The position numbers and the translations under genes are program-made. Positions 32,746-40,918 of a stretch of DNA of 64,000 nt are shown piece by piece. The number at the start of each line of letters is the position of its first letter. Position 1 is the first letter of the stretch. The notes below the pieces were generated by a model. That model was not told where the DNA came from. It saw only the letters and a program-made list of their open reading frames with translations, and did not search any database. This DNA is from Zoogloeaceae bacterium (GTDB lineage Bacteria; Pseudomonadota; Gammaproteobacteria; Burkholderiales; Rhodocyclaceae). Location of the stretch: assembly GCA_024235635.1 (NCBI GenBank), contig JACKMA010000002.1, forward strand, positions 186,001 to 250,000. Direction: 5' to 3'.

Positions 32746-33660
32746 ATGGGTACCCTGATTTCCCCCGCTGAGTTGCCCACCTGGGTACCCGGGCGGGTGG
32801 TGTCGGCGAGCGACGGCCTGGGCTGGAAGGACGTCGCCCATCGATCCTATGCCTATGTCGGGCTGGATGTGCCTATCCCGCCGATGGATCACTTCATGAT
32901 CGTCCGCTACCGCAGCGGCGACACGCCGATGGATCGCTGTGTCGATGGCCAGTGGAGCAGAAAGACCTGTGTGCCGGGTGATTTCTCTCTGCTGACGCGC
33001 TCGGAGCACTCGCACTGGCAATGGACGCGTGACATCGAGGTTGCGCACGTGTATCTGTCAGAAGCCCTGATGTCACGCGTAGCCAGCGATGTGCTGGAGC
33101 GCTCGGTCTCGGAGGTCAGGCTTCACGACGTGCTGCAGGCACAGGATCCGGTTGTCACCGATATTGCCGATGCAATCACCGCCGAGGCTCGGCAGCAAGG
33201 GATCGGTGGCGCCCTGTACGCAGAGGCGCTGTCGATCCAACTGGTGGTTCATCTGATCCGCAAGTATGCCGAGGTGAGCTTTCGCGACCAGAAACCCGCT
33301 GGACCGATCTGCCGAAATCACCTGCGCCGACTGGACGAATACATCGAGACCCACATCGAGGATGGCGTCACGATCGAGGGGATGGCGGGGATCCTGGGGC
33401 TCGGCGTATGGACCTTCACCCGTCATTTCCGCGCCAGTGCCGGCTGTACGCCTTATGAGTATGTCATGCGTCGTCGTGTCGAACGGGCGAGCCAGATGCT
33501 GTCCGCCGGACATCGCGCGATCAAGGACGTTGCGGCCAGTTGCGGCTTCGCCGACCAGGCCCATCTGACCCGGGTGCTCAGGATGCGGCTCGGCACGACC
33601 CCGTTGCGACTCAGGCAAGGCCGCGCCACGAAGCCCGGGGCCACGAACGGCAACGCGTGA
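32746..33660 (+). CDS. AraC-family transcriptional regulator
   Basis: Predicted 304 residues. The C-terminal AraC/XylS DNA-binding domain (about 200-300) has both helix-turn-helices: VTIEGMAGILGLGVWTFTRHFRASAGCTPYEYVMRRRVERASQML and IKDVAASCGFADQAHLTRVLRMRLGTTPLRLR. The N-terminal half is an effector/dimerisation domain of the AraC_binding_2 sort. ATG at 32746 follows TTGGAGGG. It is convergent with a hydrolase gene and next to a Baeyer-Villiger monooxygenase; genes for ketone oxidation are often controlled by such a regulator. The target and inducer are inferred. Confidence 0.85.
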   Translation: MGTLISPAELPTWVPGRVVSASDGLGWKDVAHRSYAYVGLDVPIPPMDHFMIVRYRSGDTPMDRCVDGQWSRKTCVPGDFSLLTRSEHSHWQWTRDIEVAHVYLSEALMSRVASDVLERSVSEVRLHDVLQAQDPVVTDIADAITAEARQQGIGGALYAEALSIQLVVHLIRKYAEVSFRDQKPAGPICRNHLRRLDEYIETHIEDGVTIEGMAGILGLGVWTFTRHFRASAGCTPYEYVMRRRVERASQMLSAGHRAIKDVAASCGFADQAHLTRVLRMRLGTTPLRLRQGRATKPGATNGNA

Positions 33661-33705
33661 CAACCGTCGGGCGTGCACCGGCAGCCTCGTGGCGAGTGCG
33701 TTCCC

Positions 33706-33741
33706 AAAAAAAGTGGCGCATCCGGCCTTGCCGAATGCGCC
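33706..33741 (-). terminator. Rho-independent terminator of the MetX-like hydrolase gene
   Basis: Read on the minus strand, a stem (33715-33741: GGCGCAT/ATGCGCC plus CGGC/GCCG with one mismatch) is followed by TTTTTTT (complement of 33706-33712). It lies 64 bases beyond the hydrolase stop and 46 bases after the convergent AraC gene. Confidence 0.8.
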
Positions 33742-33804
33742 CAAGGCGATCCGCCCCAGTGCCATCAGGATGGAAGGATCGCCGCTCCTGGAGATCCTGG
33801 TGGA

Positions 33805-34857
33805 TCAGGCACGCGCTGGCAGCGCCAGCAAGTCCCTCAGATTGCGGTCGAGTTCGGCGATCATTTCCGGGTCAGTGCCAAACAGGGCCAAGTGACCGTC
33901 GATACTGCTCAAGGGCCGTAGCTCGCTACCCGGAATCAGCGCTTGCTCGACGGCGCAATCGGCCGGCGGGAAGAACATGTCGTGGCTGATTGGCATGACG
34001 AAGCAGCGTGCCCGGATGCGACCGAGCGCCGCCGCCAGATCGCCACCGGTGTGGCGGCTGACATCGCCGCGCTGCCATTTCCACGCCATGGCGAGCAAGT
34101 TGTTCGGGTCCATCGGCGCGAAGTAGGCGTTCATGAAGCGACTGACGAAATCATCCATCGATTCGAATCCGAGCGTCCGGTGGCGGTCGGCCCGGAAGAA
34201 GTCCGTGCTCCATCCCATCACGGTCCACAATCGGGCATGGCGCGCGAGCCCTTCCGCGACAGCGCCGGCCGACCCGTAGTGACCGTCGCGAAAGGCCGGA
34301 TCGCTGACGACGGCTTCCACCAGTGACTCGGCGTACTGGAAATCGTGCTCGGTATTGCGCGCCGTCCCTGCGATCGGGGCCGCCCGTTCGACCATCTCCG
34401 GATAGCGGACGGACCACTCGAAAGTCTGCTGCGCGCCCATTGATCCACCGACGACCAGGGCCAGTCGATCGATGCCGAAGTGTTCGGTGAGCAGCCGATG
34501 CTGGGCGCGCACGTCGTCGCCGATGCGAACCCGCGGAAAATCCGGCCCTGCCAGCGGGGCTGGCGCATTGCTCGGCGACAGCGACAAGCCGTTGCCGATC
34601 TGGTTGACCACCACGATGAAGTAGCGCTCGGGGTCGAGGGCGTGCCCCGGACCGATATAGACCTGTTCCATGATCTTGCTGGTCCCCGAATACCAGGTGG
34701 GAACCAGGATGGCGTTGTCGCGTGCCGGGTTGAGGCGGCCGTGGGTGGCAACGGCCAAGGTGCAGCGCGGCAGTCGGCCGCCGTCCTCGAGATCGAGGGC
34801 GCCGACGTCGATGATCTCGAACGGTCCGTGGCCTTCCTGGGAGTAATAATCGTTCAT
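33805..34857 (-). CDS. Alpha/beta-fold hydrolase, homoserine-acetyltransferase-like (MetX superfamily)
   Basis: Predicted 350 residues. The nucleophile elbow is GGSMGAQQ with S139. The end carries PISHDMFFPP and SIDGHLALFG, which place the catalytic Asp and His as in MetX-type enzymes. True MetX uses homoserine plus acetyl-CoA; many relatives are esterases or acyltransferases of unknown substrate. Lack of other methionine genes and the adjacent Baeyer-Villiger monooxygenase favour an ester- or lactone-hydrolysing role (inference). ATG at 34857 is chosen because the longer frame from 35007 runs over a strong hairpin. The gene ends at a good terminator. Confidence 0.78.
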   Translation of the reverse strand: MNDYYSQEGHGPFEIIDVGALDLEDGGRLPRCTLAVATHGRLNPARDNAILVPTWYSGTSKIMEQVYIGPGHALDPERYFIVVVNQIGNGLSLSPSNAPAPLAGPDFPRVRIGDDVRAQHRLLTEHFGIDRLALVVGGSMGAQQTFEWSVRYPEMVERAAPIAGTARNTEHDFQYAESLVEAVVSDPAFRDGHYGSAGAVAEGLARHARLWTVMGWSTDFFRADRHRTLGFESMDDFVSRFMNAYFAPMDPNNLLAMAWKWQRGDVSRHTGGDLAAALGRIRARCFVMPISHDMFFPPADCAVEQALIPGSELRPLSSIDGHLALFGTDPEMIAELDRNLRDLLALPARA

Positions 34858-34873
34858 TGGTGTCTCCGTGGTC

Positions 34874-34901
34874 GGCCGCCCGGCCTGGAATCCGGGCGGC
34901 C
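34874..34901 (-). other. 10-bp perfect hairpin just upstream of the hydrolase start
   Basis: GGCCGCCCGG (34874-34883) and CCGGGCGGCC (34892-34901) are exact reverse complements with an 8-base loop. It ends 17 bases before the hydrolase ATG within the 228-base gap to the monooxygenase gene. It could end monooxygenase transcripts or govern hydrolase translation; there is no T-tract. Confidence 0.55.
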
Positions 34902-35085
34902 TTGTCGTGTCAGTGGGTCTCGCAACGCTTGTCGATGAGCAGATCGGTGCTGTCGATACGGCGCGATTCGACCGAGGCAGGACGGCCCACTTCCGGTGCG
35001 ATGCCATCCGGCCGGCTGGGGTTGCAGGCCGTATGCCGGGCGCCGGATCCGGGCGCCTTGTCTGCCAAGGTCTCGACTCACCCCT

Positions 35086-36741
35086 TCAGCGCATTGCGAA
35101 GCCGGGGTAGCCCTGGCCCGCCAGTTCGTCGCACTTGCGGTGATAGTTGCCGACGCCGCCGATGTACGAGAGCAGTCGGCGAGGTTTTCCATCGACGTTC
35201 GAGCCCATGTACCAGGAGTCGGTCTTGACCACCAGTGTGGCGGCCGCGGTTTCATCATGATGCTCGACCCAGGCGTCCTCCAACGCCTTCGTCGCCTCGA
35301 CCACGGACTTGCCCTGTTCCCTCGCGTAAGCGATGCAGCCGGTGATCCAGTCGACCTGTTGCTGCAGGCATGTCGTCATGTTGCAAAGCGCAGCAGAAGG
35401 TGCAAGCGGGGCGCCGGTGGTGAATAGGTTCGGGTAGCCGTGAACCTGCAGGCCCATCGCGGTCCGGATCTCCTGGCGCCACTGTTCCTTCAGCGAGCGG
35501 CCCTCACGCCCACGGATGTCGATGCGCGTGAGCGCACCCGAGCCGGCGTCGAATCCTACTGCCAGAATGATCACGTCGACCTCGTGCACGGTGCCGTCTG
35601 CGGTCTGGATGCCATTGGGAACGACCCGCTCAATCGGAGTCTGACGGCAATCCACAGCTTCGACGTTGGGCTGCAGATAGACCTCGAGGTACTTGTTCTC
35701 CAGCGGTACGCGGTGGGTCCCGAAGCCGTAATCCGTCGGGATCAGCAAGTTGCACAACGCCGGGTCGTGCTGCAGCCGATCGCGCATCTTGGCGCGCACG
35801 AACTCGGATACCTCCTGGCTGACCGCCTCGTCGTAGAACATTTCCGGGAACGAGGCCAGCCACAGCGACAACGATCCATCCTGCCACAGGCGCTCGAGCA
35901 CTTCGATGCGTTCCTCCGGCGTCTTCTCGTCCCACGGGCCGGCGTCGAAGTCGTAGTCGAAGCCGGCAAAGGTCTGGCGCACGCGCTGCTTGAGCTCATG
36001 AAAGCGTTCTCCCCAGCGCGCCCAGTCTTCAGCGCTGTATTTCGGGTTCTGCATCGGGATGATGTACTGGGGCGTGCGCACGAAGACCTTCAGGGACCCG
36101 ACTTCGGGGGCGATGGTCTGGATCACCTGGATGCCCGTGGCGCCGGTGCCGACCACCGCCACCCGCTTGCCCTTCAGATCAACCGCGTCCTTCGGCCACA
36201 GGCCGGTGTGGTAGATCGGACCCGTGAAACTGGCTTGTCCCTCGAAACGATTCGCCAGCGGCGCTGACAGCATGCCGCAGCACGCCACCAGGAACCGGGC
36301 GGTCACGATCTCGCCGTCGGCGGTCTCGATGCGCCAGAAATTTGCATCCTCATCGTAGTGGGCAGCCGCAATTCGGGTGTCGAAGCGAAAGTCCTTCTTC
36401 AGGTCGAGCCGGTCTGCGACCCAGTTCAGCCATCGCTCGGTCTCGGGCTGTGCCGGAAAGCGCTCGGACGGTTGCCACGATTTGTACAGTTCTTCTGAAA
36501 ACCAGTACTGGTAGATCTCGGCCTGGGAATCGAAGCGAGCGCCCGGGTAGCGATTCCAGTACCAGGTGCCGCCAACGCCGGAGCCGGCTTCAAAACCGAC
36601 TACCGACATGCCCATCTCGCGCAGGCGGTGAAGCTGGTAGAGGCCGGCCACGCCGGCGCCGATCACCACGGCGTCGAAATGTGTCGCATCGCCTCCGGCA
36701 CTCGATGTCGGATTGCTCTGTTGGAGTTCGTTGGTATTCAT
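35086..36741 (-). CDS. Type I Baeyer-Villiger flavin monooxygenase
   Basis: Predicted 551 residues. The first Rossmann motif GAGVAGLYQLHRL begins at residue 28. The Baeyer-Villiger fingerprint FxGxxxHxxxWP is exact at residues 172-183 (F172, G174, H178, W182, P183). The second nucleotide motif GTGATGIQVI follows at about 198. Such enzymes use NADPH and O2 to insert oxygen next to a ketone, giving an ester or lactone. ATG at 36741 has AAGGAGATGAC before it. The next gene on the strand is an alpha/beta hydrolase that could open the product. O2 dependence contrasts with the anaerobic genes at the left. Substrate unknown (cyclic, aryl or short-chain ketone). Confidence 0.93.
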   Translation of the reverse strand: MNTNELQQSNPTSSAGGDATHFDAVVIGAGVAGLYQLHRLREMGMSVVGFEAGSGVGGTWYWNRYPGARFDSQAEIYQYWFSEELYKSWQPSERFPAQPETERWLNWVADRLDLKKDFRFDTRIAAAHYDEDANFWRIETADGEIVTARFLVACCGMLSAPLANRFEGQASFTGPIYHTGLWPKDAVDLKGKRVAVVGTGATGIQVIQTIAPEVGSLKVFVRTPQYIIPMQNPKYSAEDWARWGERFHELKQRVRQTFAGFDYDFDAGPWDEKTPEERIEVLERLWQDGSLSLWLASFPEMFYDEAVSQEVSEFVRAKMRDRLQHDPALCNLLIPTDYGFGTHRVPLENKYLEVYLQPNVEAVDCRQTPIERVVPNGIQTADGTVHEVDVIILAVGFDAGSGALTRIDIRGREGRSLKEQWRQEIRTAMGLQVHGYPNLFTTGAPLAPSAALCNMTTCLQQQVDWITGCIAYAREQGKSVVEATKALEDAWVEHHDETAAATLVVKTDSWYMGSNVDGKPRRLLSYIGGVGNYHRKCDELAGQGYPGFAMR

Positions 36742-37097
36742 GTCATCTCCTTGTACTTCCAGTCTCGGTGGATACCCCGCAGCCATGGGTGCTGCCGGGG
36801 GCGTCACGAAACCGGCCACAGGGGCCTGGGCTTCGAAGTCGCCGAGATCAATCTAGGAGAGGTCGTGGTCCCGAATCTTGTCGATTCCTGGCAATGCCTT
36901 GAACGATCCTGAGAAGCGCGGCCTTGCACCAGGGCCAAAGGGCCGAGCCCCATCCGATGACGAAGGCGATCGATCCGCCAGATATCGCTCGAGTGACGGG
37001 CCGTGCTCGCTGCAGCCCTTGCGCTGTGTCGTCGGGCACGGTCCTTGAGCGCCGTAGCCGACACGCGCCAAAGGGCCCTGTGAACCACCCGATGGCT
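36742..37097. other. 356-base interval upstream of the monooxygenase gene
   Basis: No gene is supported. It must hold the monooxygenase promoter on the minus strand, but no clear -35/-10 pair was found. Next to it lies a homocitrate-synthase-like remnant, so part of this stretch may be decayed coding sequence. Confidence 0.45.
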
Positions 37098-37388
37098 TCA
37101 AGCGGGGATGAGGGAGGCAGCCACCGGCTGTTCATCAGGAGGCGGAAGCGCGGCGGCGTCGCCGAGGGGATTGGCGAGCAGGTGGCGATACAACTCGTCG
37201 AGATCGTTCGCGTCGGGCGAGCGCTTGGCAGCGACTGCGAAGCTGCGAATGCCGGCGAGCAGCTGGCCAGCCTGGGCTGCGTCGAGTTCGATACCGATTT
37301 CGCGGAAGGCGCGTCGCATGTCGGCCGTGCCGGAGTGCTTGCCAGCGGGCTCAATCGATTTCGGCAGTGTCGCCGGATGGCCTCGCAA
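37098..37388 (-). pseudogene. Homocitrate-synthase (NifV-like) C-terminal fragment
   Basis: A 96-residue frame reads AGKHSGTADMRRAFREIGIELDAAQAGQLLAGIRSFAVAAKRSPDANDLDELYRHLL across its middle; the portion from GKHSGT onward follows the C-terminal pattern of NifV/isopropylmalate-synthase-type enzymes. The TIM-barrel catalytic part (about 270 residues) is absent upstream; before GKHSG the sequence is only vaguely similar (RGHPATLPKS). The full gene makes homocitrate for the nitrogenase cofactor. No nif gene is in the window. I regard it as a remnant left by deletion or transfer, not an active gene. Confidence 0.6.
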
Positions 37389-37586
37389 CTGGCGTGAGCC
37401 CGATGCTGCGTCGGTGAACGCGGGTTGGCGGTGCTGCCCGTAAGCTGGCGACGAAGCGAAGCGAATCGCAAATCATGTACAGTGGCCGCTGGCGCTATGA
37501 CATACTAAAAATGCCGATTGGCTATTTGGATGGAGCCGACGAATCCGCCCGGCCAATCTGCTCGCCAGCCGAATGGAGCAACCAGA

Positions 37587-38558
37587 ATGTACAGGAACGC
37601 AGGATTCTTCGGTCTGCTTGCAGTCATATCCCTCTACCCCGCATATGCAATTGCGGCCGGCACGGCGTCTCGTGGCCCGAGTACGCCCGCTGCAGACGAA
37701 CTCGAACTCGGCAGCGCAGAGAGTGGCGTGGTCGAGCTCAATCCGTCCCGGGCAACTGTGACAACTGATTATGGGATCGATTCGATTTCAAGTGTCCGTG
37801 TCGACACCGATCAAGGGGTCATTGGCGCCTATGCTGAAACAAAATTGGCCAATGGTGTAACCATTCCTCTAGCTGCGTTCCCGACAACGGTCGGCGGAAA
37901 CCTTGCTACTCCGCTACGGTTTGCATCGCGAGGCAGCGAGCCAATACCCGTCGAGGCGGAATTGACGATGCATGGTTCGTTCGCGGCTTTGGCAGGAAAT
38001 CCCGGCTTTACTTTATCTGCGTCGATTCTGGCACTGGTCGGCGCGCCGGTGGATGGATCTGCCGGCGTTTATTTCTCGGAGTTGGTCCTGGGTGGTACCG
38101 CGTCAGGCATTGATGCCGGGACAATCGGGACAGCGCTTTATCGCGACGGTTTGAACTTTACAACGGTGGACTACGCGGGAGCGACGCAGAATGTCTTATC
38201 GGCAGACCCGTCATCTTTTTCCGCTGTCGTTAGGCTTGCGTTCGACGTACTTCCCAGCGATAACAATGTCCTACAGGTGTCACTCGGCGGTTTCGTGATT
38301 CCGGAAGCCGTCGGCGCGCAATCGCCGGACGGGACGGAATTTGCGCCGTCGCACGGCGTGCTCGATTTTTCGCACACCGCCGAGTTGTCTCTGTATGTGC
38401 CGCCCGGAGTGAGCGTTGGTGGGGACAGTTTCGTGGCCAACATCCTACAGGTCTCTGCGGTTCCCGAGCCTAGGTCATACATGATGCTGCTGGCAGGCCT
38501 TGCGATTCTTACACCCGTGCTGCGAGCCAAGCGCGAGCGTGAACGGGCAAACGCCTGA
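37587..38558 (+). CDS. PEP-CTERM sorted exported protein
   Basis: Predicted 323 residues. N-terminal signal peptide (MYRNAGFFGLLAVISLYPAYAIAAG). The C-terminus is a complete PEP-CTERM signal: VPEPRSY, a hydrophobic segment MMLLAGLAILTPVL and a basic tail RAKRERERANA, recognised by an EpsH/XrtA exosortase in the inner membrane for export to the surface or matrix. The body is rich in beta strands, Gly, Ser, Thr and Val with no catalytic motif seen. The gene is visibly less GC-rich and uses more A/T-ending codons than its neighbours, suggesting a different origin. No exosortase is in this window. The ATG at 37587 has only a weak AACCAGA leader. Confidence 0.82.
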   Translation: MYRNAGFFGLLAVISLYPAYAIAAGTASRGPSTPAADELELGSAESGVVELNPSRATVTTDYGIDSISSVRVDTDQGVIGAYAETKLANGVTIPLAAFPTTVGGNLATPLRFASRGSEPIPVEAELTMHGSFAALAGNPGFTLSASILALVGAPVDGSAGVYFSELVLGGTASGIDAGTIGTALYRDGLNFTTVDYAGATQNVLSADPSSFSAVVRLAFDVLPSDNNVLQVSLGGFVIPEAVGAQSPDGTEFAPSHGVLDFSHTAELSLYVPPGVSVGGDSFVANILQVSAVPEPRSYMMLLAGLAILTPVLRAKRERERANA

Positions 38559-38825
38559 CGATTGTGAACGATTGCGTTACTTGAGGTTGCAGCCGGGAAC
38601 GTTCGGCGCCCTTACTCGACGGAAGCCGGCTTCGATTGGGGGCGGCAGGCCCCGAGTCGCCGCGCGCAAGTTGCACGACACACAGGATCGTGCGTTCGGA
38701 GTCATCCGGCGCGGAATCGAGACATTCGTCCGGCGGGCATGGTGCCGGCCGGGGCTAAGTCTGGATCGGCGGTGCGGCCGGTGCTTGGATTCGAACAAGC
38801 CATTGACCGCTGCAGGAGCGCATTA

Positions 38826-38910
38826 TGGTGCCCGGAGCGGGAGTCGAACCCGCACGCCTTGCGGCTCCGGATTTTAAGTCCGGTGTGTCTACCGATTTCA
38901 CCATCCGGGC
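38826..38910 (-). tRNA. tRNA-Leu (UAA)
   Basis: On the minus strand the sequence begins GCCCGGATGGTGAAATCGGT and ends GGTTCGACTCCCGCTCCGGGCACCA with the CCA encoded. Acceptor GCCCGGA pairs with TCCGGGC. The anticodon loop CTTAAAA gives UAA. A long variable arm (GAGCCGCAAGGCGT) marks class II leucine tRNA. The T arm GCGGGTTCGACTCCCGC is perfect. It lies just downstream of minE, in the same direction. Confidence 0.96.
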
Positions 38911-38928
38911 GGGGGGCGGCCGCCGACT

Positions 38929-39201
38929 TCAATGACCGTGATCGCGCTCCTGCTCCGGCAGCACGATGTTGACTTCGAGCACCTCGTAGTTGTCCTGCTT
39001 CTCGAGCTGGACCTTGATGTCGTCCGGATTGACCTTGACGTATTTCGAGATGACCTGGATCAGGTCGCGCTGCAGGTCCGGCAGGAAGTCGGGACCGTCG
39101 CCGCCGCCGACGTGCTCGCGGGCGATGATCAGCTGCAGGCGCTCCTTGGCGATCGACGCGGTACGCTTCTTCTCGCCGAACAGGTAGGAGAGCAGTGACA
39201 T
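38929..39201 (-). CDS. minE: Cell division topological specificity factor MinE
   Basis: Predicted 90 residues, the normal size. N-terminal MSLLSYLFGEKKRTASIAKERLQLIIAREH holds the membrane-binding helix and the MinD-contacting strand; QRDLIQVISKYVKVNPDDIKVQLEKQDNYEVLEVNIVLPE is the dimerisation domain. MinE stimulates MinD's ATPase and drives pole-to-pole oscillation that keeps the Z-ring at midcell. It follows minD by 3 bases, in the standard minC-minD-minE order. Confidence 0.97.
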   Translation of the reverse strand: MSLLSYLFGEKKRTASIAKERLQLIIAREHVGGGDGPDFLPDLQRDLIQVISKYVKVNPDDIKVQLEKQDNYEVLEVNIVLPEQERDHGH

Positions 39202-39204
39202 GAC

Positions 39205-40017
39205 TTACTTCCCTCCGAAGAGGCGCTTGAGGATGCCCGGCTTGTCGTAGTCCACGAAGCGCAGCGGGCGCTCTTCCTGGAGGAAGCGGGCGACCACGTC
39301 CTGGTAGGCCTCGGAGACGTCGGTGCCCTTGAGGTGGATCGCCGGCGTGCCCTGGTTGGAGGCATGGAGCACGTTCTCGGACTCCGGGATCACGCCGATC
39401 AGCGGCACCCGCAGCAGTTCCTGGATGTCCTTGTACGACAGCATCTCGCCGTCATCGACCCGCTTCGGCGAATAGCGGGTGACCAGCAGGTGTTCCTTGA
39501 CCGGGTCGCGGCCTTCCTGGGCGCGACGCGATTTCGACTGCAGGATGCCGAGGATGCGGTCCGAGTCGCGCACCGAGGAGACCTCCGGGTTGGAGACCAC
39601 CAGGGCCTCGTCGGCGAAGGTCAGGGCCAGCACGGCGCCGCGCTCGATGCCGGCCGGGGAGTCGCAGACGACGAAGTCGAAGGCCATGTGTTCGAGTTCC
39701 TGCAGCACCTTCTCGACCCCTTCTTCGGTCAGCGCGTCCTTGTCGCGGGTCTGGGAGGCGGGCAGGATGAACAGGTTCTCGGTGTTCTTGTCCTTGATCA
39801 GCGCCTGGGTCAGCTTGGCTTCGCCGTTGATCACGTTGACCAGGTCGTAGACCACGCGGCGCTCGCAGCCCATGATCAGGTCGAGGTTGCGCAGGCCGAC
39901 GTCGAAGTCGATGACCGCGGTCTTGAAGCCGCGCAGCGCGAGGCCCGATGAGAATGCAGCACTCGTGGTGGTCTTGCCGACCCCACCTTTGCCCGAAGTT
40001 ACGACGATTACGCGCAC
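39205..40017 (-). CDS. minD: Septum-site-determining ATPase MinD
   Basis: Predicted 270 residues. The deviant Walker A motif KGGVGKTTTSAAFS starts at residue 10; switch regions VIDFDVGLRNLDLIMGCERRVVYD and VVCDSPAGIERGA are intact. The C-terminal amphipathic membrane-targeting helix GILKRLFGGK is visible. MinD binds the membrane as an ATP dimer, recruits MinC to block FtsZ and is released by MinE. It lies 36 bases after minC, in one operon. Confidence 0.97.
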   Translation of the reverse strand: MRVIVVTSGKGGVGKTTTSAAFSSGLALRGFKTAVIDFDVGLRNLDLIMGCERRVVYDLVNVINGEAKLTQALIKDKNTENLFILPASQTRDKDALTEEGVEKVLQELEHMAFDFVVCDSPAGIERGAVLALTFADEALVVSNPEVSSVRDSDRILGILQSKSRRAQEGRDPVKEHLLVTRYSPKRVDDGEMLSYKDIQELLRVPLIGVIPESENVLHASNQGTPAIHLKGTDVSEAYQDVVARFLQEERPLRFVDYDKPGILKRLFGGK

Positions 40018-40053
40018 GATGACCTCTTGTCCTTGTGTTCCGGTGGGGCTGGT

Positions 40054-40836
40054 CTAGTCCAGCGATAGTGGCTCTACGTTCAGTTCCTGCCGGTCTCCGC
40101 TTTCGCGCAGCCGGACCTGGGTGGCCCGGCCGGCGACGGCGGGCGGTATCCCGCGTTCGAAGGTGCGATAGACGCCGGCGATCGAGACCAGCTCGGGACC
40201 GAAGTTCGAGCTGAACACGCGGGCGCGGACATCGCCGTGGGCGCCGGCCAGCGCGCGCCCGCGCAGCGGGCCGTAGCAGTGGATGCTGCCGTCGGCGATG
40301 ACCTCGGCGCCGGGGCTGACGCCGCCGAGCAGCACCAGATCGGCGTTGCGGGCGTAGATCTGCTGGCCCGATCGCAGGGGCCGGTCGATGAACATCGTCG
40401 GCGCCACGGTCGGCGTAGGCGGCGCGGCCGTCGTGGGTGCAGGCGACGGTGCCGGCTGCGGTTCGGGGGTGGCGACCGGGCGGGCCTCGGCAGAGGCCGG
40501 CGAGGCGCGGGCATGTTCCGGCGCCAGGATCGCGATGCCGGCGTGGCGGGCGCTGGCGACGAGCGCGTCGGGCAGGTTGCAGACCGCGATCGGCTGCGTG
40601 CGATAGCGCCGCAGCAGGCTCATCAGTCCGGTCCAGTCGACCCCGGCGGGCACCTGCGTCAAGCCGGCGAAGTCGAGCACCAGGGGTTCGCCGGTGAAGA
40701 AATCGGGCATGCCGCCGAGCATCACGTGCAGGGCATCGGCCAGCTTCGCCGGCTCGGTCTCGCGCAGCAGCGCGACCATGACGCCGAGGTTGCTGTCGCA
40801 GAATTCGACGGGCTTGGGTGCTGATGCGTCGGTCAT
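40054..40836 (-). CDS. minC: Septum-site-determining protein MinC
   Basis: Predicted 260 residues. The N-terminal FtsZ-antagonising domain (1-~105: KPVEFCDSNLGVMVALLRETEPAKLADALHVML) is joined by a Pro/Ala-rich linker (~120-148) to the C-terminal right-handed beta helix (from ~150: RSGQQIYARNADLVLLGGVSPGAEVIADGSIHCYGPLRGRALAGAHGDVRARVF), which dimerises and binds MinD. The pattern DLVLLGGVSPGAEVIADGSIHVYG is the MinC hallmark. The linker is long for the family. First gene of the min operon. Confidence 0.96.
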   Translation of the reverse strand: MTDASAPKPVEFCDSNLGVMVALLRETEPAKLADALHVMLGGMPDFFTGEPLVLDFAGLTQVPAGVDWTGLMSLLRRYRTQPIAVCNLPDALVASARHAGIAILAPEHARASPASAEARPVATPEPQPAPSPAPTTAAPPTPTVAPTMFIDRPLRSGQQIYARNADLVLLGGVSPGAEVIADGSIHCYGPLRGRALAGAHGDVRARVFSSNFGPELVSIAGVYRTFERGIPPAVAGRATQVRLRESGDRQELNVEPLSLD

Positions 40837-40918
40837 TGGCGTCGGGACTGCCGGCTAAATCGGTGAAGTCTACTTTTCGCTGCTGTCGCGAGCAAGTTGG
40901 CACGCCCCGCGGCGGCGC

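Noticed and set aside
33805..34857. True homoserine O-acetyltransferase (MetX)
   Set aside because: The fold matches, but no methionine genes are near and the neighbour is a Baeyer-Villiger monooxygenase. The broader superfamily name is safer.
38826..38910. tRNA-Leu as attachment site of a genomic island covering 32.7-38.6 kb
   Set aside because: No direct repeat of the tRNA 3' end, integrase or transposase was found by eye. The accessory stretch may still be acquired, but not demonstrably by tRNA integration.
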